This document shows positions 5,869 through 11,829 of a stretch of DNA of 12,720 nucleotides, piece after piece (the first letter of the stretch is position 1; each line of letters starts with the position of its first letter). Source of the DNA: an uncultured Pseudomonadota bacterium (lineage in GTDB: Bacteria; Myxococcota_A; UBA796; GCA-2862545); the NCBI GenBank assembly GCA_937891875.1, contig CALATR010000294.1, positions 1 to 12,720 of the forward strand, written 5' to 3'. A program made the position numbers and the translations under genes. The notes under the pieces were generated by a model. That model saw nothing but the letters and a program-made list of their open reading frames with translations. It had not been told where the DNA came from and searched no databases.

Positions 5869-7184
5869 CGGTCGCGCCCGTAGGAACGCTCGTCCGGGTA
5901 CGCGAGCCGGAACTTGCCGGTGTCGCGCTTGGCCGCAGGGCTCGGCGGGCTCTCCTGGGGCACGAGCATGCTGTACAGGCGGCCGGCGTTGGTCGTGAAC
6001 ACCATCTGGCGCCCGTCGACGTAGGGCGCCGACGACAGGCCCTCCAGGTAGAAGTCCTCGTGCCAGCGCCACACCAGCTCGCCGGTCTGCACATCCACGA
6101 TGGCGAGCTGGCCGCCGGACCCGCCGATCAGCGCGCCGGCCTCGGTCAGGATGGGCTGGGTCAGGGACGCACCGAGGCCGCTGTCGTAGCTCCAGCGCTC
6201 GTCGCCGGCGACGGGGTCGATCGCGCGCAGCACCCCGTCGATGCCAGGGTGCAGGATCAGCTGCCCCCCGGGCACGTCGACGACGGTCACGCCCGCGGAG
6301 GCCCCCACGTCGACCCGCCAGCGCACGGTGCTGGACTTGAGGTCCAGCGCGACCAGCGGCGCGAGGTAGCCAGACGCGAACGCGGTCATGCCCGAGGTGG
6401 CCGCGGGGGCGACCAGGTCCGGGTAGCGCCCCTCACCGACCGACAGGTCCCAGAAGGGATCGCCGGACGAGCGGTCCAGGGCGACCAGGGCACCGTCGGA
6501 GAAGCCGACCAGCACCATGGAGCCCGCCACGTGGGCAGGCGGCGCGGCGTACAGCGTCAGCTCGGACAGGCGGCTGGGATCGGGCTTGCGACGATACTGC
6601 CACTGCTGCTCCCCGGTGCTCGCGTCGAGCGCGACCAGCAGGTCGTTCACATCGCGCACGAAGAGCAGGTCTCCGGACAGGGTCGGCCGGGTGGGCTGGG
6701 GCGCCGAGCCGGTGCGCCGCCACAGCAGCTCGCCGTCGATGGCGTAGGCCCAGGTGGTTCCCGCGGTGTCGGTGAAGAAGAGGCGATCGCGCAGCACCAG
6801 CGGCTCGGCGTTGACCGGGCCGTCCGCCTCGTACGTCTGCTCCAGGGAGCCAGACTCGCGGGACAGGGCGTACAGCGCCTCGCCGCCCGCGGCGCCTACG
6901 TAGATCCGCGTCCCGGAGAGCACCGGACGGGCCCGCTCGGCGTGGCTGGGCGCGTTGACCCGCTCGCCCGGGAGGTCCCGGCTCCAGTGCGGCACCGGCC
7001 CCCCGTCGAATCGGCCCGGGAACGTGTCCCCGTCGGCGGGCGCAGGCGGCTCGGGCACGACGGTCACCTCGCGCGGCGATCCGGCGATGGGCTCGCTGAC
7101 TACGGTCTCCTCGTCAGGAGCACCCGCGTCTTCGGCCGGTGCGGCGAGGCTGGTGGCGAGGCCGAACAGGAGCGGGAGGATCAC
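5865..7184 (-). CDS. Secreted PQQ-type beta-propeller protein, BamB-like
   Basis: A 439-residue protein with an N-terminal hydrophobic signal-like segment (MILPLLFGLATSLAAPA), an acidic/proline-rich linker to about residue 60, and eight PQQ-like propeller repeats. Repeat cores are at about 102, 144, 182, 231, 278, 317, 358 and 402: for example LLVALDASTGEQQWQY, GVLRAIDPVAGDERWSYD and GQLAIVDVQTGELVWRW. Eight blades match BamB, the accessory subunit of the outer membrane beta-barrel assembly machinery. Unlike BamB there is no lipobox; the whole protein appears to lack cysteine. The start cannot be moved upstream, because an in-frame TGA lies at 7197-7199. GTG 7184 overlaps the stop of the TPR gene (GTGA), so translation is probably coupled. 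TPR membrane anchor followed by propeller is the yfgM-bamB order. A PQQ-dependent dehydrogenase is unlikely given the small size and absent catalytic motifs. Confidence 0.88.
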   Translation of the reverse strand: MILPLLFGLATSLAAPAEDAGAPDEETVVSEPIAGSPREVTVVPEPPAPADGDTFPGRFDGGPVPHWSRDLPGERVNAPSHAERARPVLSGTRIYVGAAGGEALYALSRESGSLEQTYEADGPVNAEPLVLRDRLFFTDTAGTTWAYAIDGELLWRRTGSAPQPTRPTLSGDLLFVRDVNDLLVALDASTGEQQWQYRRKPDPSRLSELTLYAAPPAHVAGSMVLVGFSDGALVALDRSSGDPFWDLSVGEGRYPDLVAPAATSGMTAFASGYLAPLVALDLKSSTVRWRVDVGASAGVTVVDVPGGQLILHPGIDGVLRAIDPVAGDERWSYDSGLGASLTQPILTEAGALIGGSGGQLAIVDVQTGELVWRWHEDFYLEGLSSAPYVDGRQMVFTTNAGRLYSMLVPQESPPSPAAKRDTGKFRLAYPDERSYGRDR

Positions 7185-8140
7185 TCGCCAGCCCCGTCAC
7201 CCGCATCGCTCCCCTGCCCTTCACCCTCGGGTGCGGTCCCCTCACCTGCGGGCTCCACGCCCTCCTGCTCCAGCTCGATCTCCATGGGCACGGTGTCGAC
7301 ACCCATCTCCGTGAGGCGCAGATCGACCATGTCGCGGAACGGGGTCACCGACCAGGTGTTGAGGAGCTCGCGGTAGACGGCCTCGGCATCGCCGGGGCGG
7401 TCCAGTGCCTCGTAGGCACGGCCGAGATCGTAGGCGGCCTGCTGGCCGAAGTAGCCGTTCTCCTCCTTGATCCAGGGGCGGAGCATGGCCTCGAGGGTCT
7501 CGGCATCACCCGCGTCGACGGCGTTCATCGCGATCCGGGCCTGGGCGGCGTAGCGGATGGGGCTGGCGGAGGATCCCGCGGCGGCGTCCAGGGCCTTGCG
7601 CTCGGACTCGGCGTCGCCGGCCAGCGCGTAGAGCTCCGCCGCGTTCAGGGCGGCGTGGTGCGCCGCGACCCCGCTGTTGCCGTTGTAGATCGCCATCAGG
7701 GCGTCGCCAGCCTCGGTGAGGACCGGACCCTGCTCCACGCCCTCGCGCGGGAAGCGCTCCAGCGCCAGGGACAGGGGGAGCATGCTGATCCCTGGAGCGG
7801 CGCGCCCGGAGTAGGACGGCGAGACCTCGATCTGCACCACCCGGACCATCTTGCCGTCGGGCCCCTGGCGCTTCTCGAGCGACTCGATCATCTCCTGATC
7901 GAGGAGCTTGTCCTGGACCTGCAGCAGCACCGCCTCGGTCTGCTGACTGGCCTTGCGCTGGGCGGATGCGGTGGTGCTGTCGATGAACCCGTAGACGGCG
8001 ACACCGAGCAGCACGGCGACGATGATGCCGACCAGCACCCACCAGTAGCCGAGCAGCGCGTTGGTCGCCCACATCTCCATGCGGAACGCCATGCCCGCGT
8101 CGGGCTTGGGTACGGTGAGCTCGTTCGACGAATCGGCCAC
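7181..8140 (-). CDS. Membrane-anchored TPR-like protein, YfgM-like
   Basis: A 319-residue protein whose short cytoplasmic N-terminus leads to one transmembrane helix at about 33-52 (WWVLVGIIVAVLLGVAVYGF). A Gln/Lys/Glu-rich helical segment follows, possibly coiled coil, at 60-92. Helical repeats of TPR type lie at about 138-280: HHAALNAAELYALAGDAES, AAQARIAMNAVDAGDAET, AAYDLGRAYEALDRPGDAEAVYRELL. An acidic Gly/Glu tail closes the protein. The architecture of one N-terminal helix plus extracytoplasmic TPRs is that of YfgM, a periplasmic chaperone-linked SecYEG partner; with the BamB-like neighbour the pairing is persuasive. GTG 8140 is chosen because GGAGG lies 4 nt upstream. The frame is open further upstream but has no signal there. 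An ATG 16 codons inside is a weaker alternative. Roles in secretion or outer-membrane assembly are inferred. Confidence 0.85.
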   Translation of the reverse strand: MADSSNELTVPKPDAGMAFRMEMWATNALLGYWWVLVGIIVAVLLGVAVYGFIDSTTASAQRKASQQTEAVLLQVQDKLLDQEMIESLEKRQGPDGKMVRVVQIEVSPSYSGRAAPGISMLPLSLALERFPREGVEQGPVLTEAGDALMAIYNGNSGVAAHHAALNAAELYALAGDAESERKALDAAAGSSASPIRYAAQARIAMNAVDAGDAETLEAMLRPWIKEENGYFGQQAAYDLGRAYEALDRPGDAEAVYRELLNTWSVTPFRDMVDLRLTEMGVDTVPMEIELEQEGVEPAGEGTAPEGEGQGSDAGDGAGE

Positions 8141-8144
8141 GGAT

Positions 8145-8149
8145 CCTCC
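8145..8149 (-). promoter_or_regulatory. Shine-Dalgarno GGAGG for the TPR protein
   Basis: The minus strand reads TGGAGGATCC then GTG. GGAGG lies 4 nt before the GTG at 8140, fixing this as the start although the reading frame is open for a further 90 codons. Confidence 0.7.
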
Positions 8150-8152
8150 AGT

Positions 8153-8176
8153 CGGGGGTGCCCCCGAGCGCCGGGG
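8153..8176 (-). promoter_or_regulatory. Two overlapping GC hairpins in the TPR gene leader
   Basis: CGGGGG (8153-8158) and CCCCCG (8161-8166) form a near-perfect inverted repeat with a 2-nt centre. CCCCG of the same arm (8162-8166) can instead pair with CGGGG at 8172-8176 across a 5-nt loop. On the minus-strand transcript both lie directly before the ribosome binding site, so the two structures would be mutually exclusive. Chance occurrence in GC-rich DNA is likely enough that a regulatory role is only a suggestion. Confidence 0.3.
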
Positions 8177-8215
8177 CCGGTAACCCGCCCGAAAGCCCGC
8201 AGCGAGTGGGTCGCC

Positions 8216-8244
8216 TTGGCCTGCCGGGCCCCCTGCGGTATGAA
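8216..8244 (+). promoter_or_regulatory. Candidate promoter for the 8272-10187 gene pair
   Basis: TTGGCC (8216-8221) and TATGAA (8239-8244) are 17 nt apart, each matching four of six consensus bases. Transcription would start near 8251, about 20 nt before ATG 8272. The region is the divergent intergenic gap, where a promoter is needed. Confidence 0.35.
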
Positions 8245-8271
8245 CGAGCCACCCTGCCCCGAGACCCCGCC

Positions 8272-9075
8272 ATGAAGCCGGCCCAGCCCCCCGCCGAGAC
8301 CGCCGTGTCAGAGACTGTCGCTTCCCGATGCACTCCTGCCGTCCGACTCCGGACGCTCCGCCCCGGGCTGCTCGCGGCCGCGCTGGCCACAGCGACCCTG
8401 CTGTCCGCATGCGGCTGGCCCCGCTACACGGACCTGCCGGACGACTCCGACAGCGTGCCCGCCAGCGAGGACCCCCGCTCGCTCGTGGCCGTCACCTGGA
8501 AGCAGGTCACCGAGGCCGACCTGGCCCCGGACGGCGCGGACAACTCGGACCCCCGCGAGGTGGTGGTCGAGCCCCTGACGTCCATGAACGGCCTGCAGGT
8601 CAACGGCGTACTCCGGGGCATCGGCTGGAACGCCACCTTCGACGCACCGCCGCTCGAAGGCGAGGGGTGCCAGACCCGCACCCGGAGCCCGGGCGGCGAG
8701 GGGGACTGGGCGGGAGACGTCGACTTTGCAGTGATCGAGGTCTCGGAGCCCGACATGGTGCTCTGCGCGGACGTGGCCTTCCCCCAGGCGGACCTCGGCT
8801 GGGACCTGCTGGTCTACCCGCTCGACGCCGCCAACTGTGACCTGCCCCAGGACCCGCTCCAGGATCGGGCGGGCGACGTGCTCGGCCTCGGCTTCGACGG
8901 TGCCAACGGCGGCTGGAAGGTCCCGGTGGACCAGGGTGCGCGCTACGGCGTGCTGCTCGCCGGCTACTCGGCTCCGGAGGCCGTTGCAGAGTACCGGTAC
9001 AATCTCGGAATCTCGCTGGTGCCTGCTGACGGCGCCGGAACGGAGCTCTGTCCTCGCGTCGTGGGTGGCTTCTGA
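8272..9075 (+). CDS. Lipoprotein with PPC-like beta-sandwich domain
   Basis: A 267-residue predicted lipoprotein. The hydrophobic stretch LLAAALATATLLSAC places a clear lipobox at Cys47 (LSAC). The n-region of about 31 residues is unusually long, so the real start may be GTG 8305, which would give 256 residues. Neither start has a clear Shine-Dalgarno. After an acidic linker (LPDDSDSVPASEDP) the mature part is mostly beta: GDVDFAVIEV, MVLCADVAFPQADLGWDLLVYPLD, ARYGVLLAGYSA, YRYNLGISLVP. This alternation resembles the pre-peptidase C-terminal (PPC-like) domain, often found on secreted bacterial proteins. Four mature cysteines (133, 165, 189, 260) could form two disulfides, consistent with an oxidising periplasm or surface. 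The stop overlaps the next start by one base (TGATG), so the two products are probably made together. No enzymatic motif is seen. Confidence 0.82.
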   Translation: MKPAQPPAETAVSETVASRCTPAVRLRTLRPGLLAAALATATLLSACGWPRYTDLPDDSDSVPASEDPRSLVAVTWKQVTEADLAPDGADNSDPREVVVEPLTSMNGLQVNGVLRGIGWNATFDAPPLEGEGCQTRTRSPGGEGDWAGDVDFAVIEVSEPDMVLCADVAFPQADLGWDLLVYPLDAANCDLPQDPLQDRAGDVLGLGFDGANGGWKVPVDQGARYGVLLAGYSAPEAVAEYRYNLGISLVPADGAGTELCPRVVGGF

Positions 9076-10187
9076 TGGGTGTGAATCGCCTGGCCTTGGG
9101 CCTCCTCCTGCTCGGTGCCCCGGGGGCCCTGCTGTCGGCGTTTGCCCCGACCAGCGCCTGGGCCCAGAGCGCGCCGGACAACCCACGCGCGTTCAGCCTC
9201 GGCGACGGCCGGACGTACATCGGCGACGTCGTCACCACGGAGGCAGGCGGCGTGCGCCTGCGCCTGCCCCAGGGCGAGACCGTCGTCGGCTTCCACGAGT
9301 TCCGGGCGGTCAAGGCATCCACGGCCTCCGCCTGGCGTGCCCAGCGCGAGTGGGAGGTGCTCATCGTCGGCCCCGACGCCGCGCGCATGTGGGTGGAGCA
9401 GGTCGTGCGCACCTACCCTGCGACCCAGGTGTCGGGCGATGACGGGCTCTCGCGCTCGCTCGGCCTCGACGCGCGCCGCCAGGCCAAGGAGTGCGCTCCC
9501 ACCGACCTGCCGTGCGCGGTGTCCGCGACCGATCGCGGTGCTGACCTGTGGGCCTGGGTGATCACCGTGGAGCCCGACGGCGCCGGTGCCGTGCTGCGCG
9601 CCTCCACCAGCACGGGCCTGGCCCGCCCCCGCGTCGCGGTCGACGATCTCTCCGACCCGACCCAGCTCACCGACGCCATCGACTTCCTGCTCGGCCTCGA
9701 GAACGTGCCCGGGCGCTCGGGTGCTGTCTCCCGCCTCGAGGAGATCGCCCCCAAGCAGGTCGCCGCCGGCAAGTCTCCCAAGGACCCCAAGGTCAAGAAG
9801 CCGAAGGAGCCGAAGGAGAAGCCCCCGAAGCAGGCCAAGGATCCGAAGGAGCCGAAGCCGCCGAAGGAGCCGCGCTCGACGGACGGAAGCGCCCTCGGCC
9901 TCGACGTCCTGGTCCCGCTGCCTGGCTACACCTCGCTCAAGCGCGGGGACATGCAGAGCTTCGGCATGGCCATCGGCGTCGCCGTGCCGACCACCGCGCT
10001 GTGGGTCGTCGCGACGGGCAACGAGTCCCAGTCGATCCCGGAGCACGCGGCCCTGTCGGTCGGCGGCTACTATGTGACCTCGGTCGTGCTGAACCACGTG
10101 TTCGGCCGGCGCACCCTGGGCAAGGCCTCGTTGTCGGTCGCGCCGACCCAGGGCGGTGCGCGGGTCACCCTCGGCGGTCGCTTCTAG
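9075..10187 (+). CDS. Secreted protein with Lys-Pro-rich linker and hydrophobic C-terminal domain
   Basis: A 370-residue protein. MGVNRLALGLLLLGAPGALLSAF...AWA is a signal peptide, probably cut after AWA at residue 30. Residues 37-80 are a small beta domain (FSLGDGRTYIGDVVTTEAGGVRLRL). A mixed domain of unknown family with a Cys140/Cys147 pair runs to about 225. Residues 231-268 form a Lys-Pro-Glu repeat (PKEPKEKPPK, PKEPKPPKEP), reminiscent of the periplasm-spanning linker of TonB. The last 100 residues hold two hydrophobic segments (about 294-314 and 325-343) and a Gly-rich beta end closing in GGRF, as in outer-membrane-associated proteins. Coupled to the upstream lipoprotein by TGATG, with GGTGG as a weak ribosome site. 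A role in bridging envelope layers is inferred from the linker only. I do not recognise a named family; DUF5683-type C-terminal domains are one possibility. Confidence 0.82.
   Translation: MGVNRLALGLLLLGAPGALLSAFAPTSAWAQSAPDNPRAFSLGDGRTYIGDVVTTEAGGVRLRLPQGETVVGFHEFRAVKASTASAWRAQREWEVLIVGPDAARMWVEQVVRTYPATQVSGDDGLSRSLGLDARRQAKECAPTDLPCAVSATDRGADLWAWVITVEPDGAGAVLRASTSTGLARPRVAVDDLSDPTQLTDAIDFLLGLENVPGRSGAVSRLEEIAPKQVAAGKSPKDPKVKKPKEPKEKPPKQAKDPKEPKPPKEPRSTDGSALGLDVLVPLPGYTSLKRGDMQSFGMAIGVAVPTTALWVVATGNESQSIPEHAALSVGGYYVTSVVLNHVFGRRTLGKASLSVAPTQGGARVTLGGRF
9801..9869 (+). repeat. In-frame CCGAAGGAG repeats encoding the Pro-Lys-Glu linker
   Basis: CCGAAGGAG occurs at 9801-9809, 9810-9818, 9843-9851 and 9861-9869, with a variant CCGAAGCCG at 9852-9860. 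Each unit encodes Pro-Lys-Glu. Changes in copy number by slippage would keep the frame and alter linker length. Confidence 0.85.
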
Positions 10188-10247
10188 GCTCCTGGCCCGC
10201 CCCCGCCGACGGGTCCCCCGGTGTCCCCGCAGCCGTTCCGGCCGGTC

Positions 10248-11771
10248 CTACGGCCGCATGAGCTGTAGCGACACCGAGCCGGTGCTGCTGCTGCGGATCG
10301 GCTTTCCGATCTCGTACTCCTTGCCGCCGGTGTCGGTGACGCGGAACATGTGCATGCCCGGAGGCACGTTGACGACGTGGGGCCAGGGGCCGCGCTGGAC
10401 CTTGCCGTCCACATAGAGGGTGAGGTCGGACGCGTCGCCGTCCATCGAGACGGTCACCGCGACCAGGTCGGCCGCGGGCTCGGAGCCCCCGCCGCTGGCG
10501 GGATCGGTGACCACGCCCCACGGCGAGGCCGCCGGGTCCCCGCCGGTTCCCGCGCCGTCGGTGGTCGGCGCGGTCGGCGAGCCAGAGCCTCCCGTCGTTG
10601 CATCGGTCGAACCCGGAGTCTCCGTCGAACCACCCGTGGTCGAGCCACCGGCGGAGCCGCCCTGTGCGCTCCCCTCGCCTGCGCCGTCGCCCGAGGGCCC
10701 GCCGCGATCACTGGGACGCACGCCAACGGTGAGGCCCGGCCCGTTGTCCGAGCCACCGGTGTCGGTCGGAGCGCCGCCATCGGGGGTCCCAACCGTTGGC
10801 TCCTCCGCGACCCCCGCGGCGTCAGTGTCGGCCGCGTCACTGTCCGCGACGACGGCGTCCGTGTCCGCCGTGATCACGCCCACCTGCAGAGGCTCCTCGG
10901 GGAAGCGCTCGTCGTCGCCTTCGGGGAAGCGCGCCTCGTCGATCGGCGTGAGTTCCTGGGGCTCCATGCGGGTGTCGCCACCCTCCCGATCGGGGTTGCC
11001 TGCCACCCGGGCCGAGGCCGCGCCGAGCGCTCCCAGACCACCGAGGGCGAAGAGGGCCGCACCGCCGATGACGAGGATGGTGACGACGCCACCGGCCACC
11101 CAGGCCCACATGGGCACGGCGGTGTACCAGTCCTCCGACGGGTCGTCGCCGTCGCCAGCCGCCGCAGCATCGCCGTCCACCGCCCTCCGGGCCGGCCGGT
11201 CCGCCATCCAGGCCTCTTCGTCGGGCGCCTCGCGGAGCTCGGAGTCGGGGGGCAGCGGAGGCTGGGACGCGGTCGAGGGATCGAGGCGCACTGGCGGCGA
11301 GCCCACCCGCGCCCCCTCCCCCGCGGTGATCGGCGTGTCCTTGCTGATCCCGTCAGCAGGGCTGTCATCGATTCCCGGGTCGGTGTCGTCGAGGGAGGGC
11401 GACGGCCCCGCGGAGGGACCGCGATCGACCACCCCGGCTTCAGCAGCGAGGTCGGCGCCCGGCCGTGGCGGTGGGGGCGGAGCCGCCAGCGGGCTGACCG
11501 GCGGCTCGTCGAGCTCCATCAGCGCGCCCGGCACGCTGAGGCGCGACAGCGGCACCGGCGTCAGGTCCGAGCGGCGCTGGGTGCCCGGGTTCACCGGCGA
11601 GGGCACGTCCAGGCTGGGCAGGTCGAGCCCATCGTCCAGCGACGGCGGATCGAGGGCAGGGTCCGCCCCGTCCGTCATCCCTGCCTCGGCTCCGACGAGC
11701 ACGCTGCCGTCGTGAAAGCAGAAGTCGATGCGGTCCGAGAACGTGGACTCGCATTCGGGGCACCGCTTCAT
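10248..11771 (-). CDS. Zinc-ribbon, transmembrane, PEGA-like domain protein
   Basis: A 507-residue protein in modular form. Residues 4-22 are a short zinc ribbon of the myxobacterial 'CPxC...FCxxDG' type (CPEC, then FCFHDG; ligands probably Cys4, Cys7, Cys18 and perhaps His20). Residues 30-215 are a Pro/Asp-rich disordered segment. One transmembrane helix lies at about 221-250 (WAWVAGGVVTILVIGGAALF). It is followed by an acidic Asp/Thr linker and a Gly/Ser/Thr-rich region (about 330-430). The last 70 residues (VTVSMDGDASDLTLYVDGKVQRGPW..., PPGMHMFRVTD) resemble a PEGA domain, a surface-layer/envelope-binding module. The layout puts the ribbon in the cytoplasm and PEGA outside. ATG 11771 has GGTGA about 7-8 nt upstream and TATACT at 11804-11809. 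It could be a signalling or scaffold protein; there is no kinase domain in this ORF. The stop is 60 nt from the convergent 10187 stop. Confidence 0.85.
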   Translation of the reverse strand: MKRCPECESTFSDRIDFCFHDGSVLVGAEAGMTDGADPALDPPSLDDGLDLPSLDVPSPVNPGTQRRSDLTPVPLSRLSVPGALMELDEPPVSPLAAPPPPPRPGADLAAEAGVVDRGPSAGPSPSLDDTDPGIDDSPADGISKDTPITAGEGARVGSPPVRLDPSTASQPPLPPDSELREAPDEEAWMADRPARRAVDGDAAAAGDGDDPSEDWYTAVPMWAWVAGGVVTILVIGGAALFALGGLGALGAASARVAGNPDREGGDTRMEPQELTPIDEARFPEGDDERFPEEPLQVGVITADTDAVVADSDAADTDAAGVAEEPTVGTPDGGAPTDTGGSDNGPGLTVGVRPSDRGGPSGDGAGEGSAQGGSAGGSTTGGSTETPGSTDATTGGSGSPTAPTTDGAGTGGDPAASPWGVVTDPASGGGSEPAADLVAVTVSMDGDASDLTLYVDGKVQRGPWPHVVNVPPGMHMFRVTDTGGKEYEIGKPIRSSSTGSVSLQLMRP

Positions 11772-11803
11772 GATCGGGTCACCATCCCTCTTCCAAGGCC
11801 GGC

Positions 11804-11809
11804 AGTATA
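11804..11809 (-). promoter_or_regulatory. Candidate -10 element TATACT for the zinc-ribbon/PEGA gene
   Basis: On the minus strand TATACT matches five of six bases of TATAAT, 32 nt before ATG 11771, predicting a leader of about 26 nt. Only a poor -35 (CTGAAT at 11828-11833, 18-nt spacing) lies upstream, within the end of the acyl-CoA dehydrogenase gene. The gene may also be read from the dehydrogenase transcript, whose stop is 58 nt away. Confidence 0.4.
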
Positions 11810-11829
11810 CATCGGTCCCCGCACCGGAT

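Noticed and set aside
5232..7376. 714-codon plus-strand open frame across the propeller gene
   Set aside because: Arg/Ala/Gly-rich antisense shadow; the minus strand holds eight clear PQQ-type repeats, and its left part overlaps the lipoprotein in another frame.
8141..8410. 90-codon N-terminal extension of the TPR protein
   Set aside because: The added sequence is Arg/Gly/Ala-rich, overlaps the divergent lipoprotein start, and GGAGG supports GTG 8140.
10239..10256. CGGCCG-N6-CGGCCG hairpin as a terminator between the convergent genes at 10187 and 10248
   Set aside because: Six-base stem spans the minus-gene stop codon but has no T-run on either side; each arm is itself a palindrome, and GC-rich DNA makes it easy by chance.
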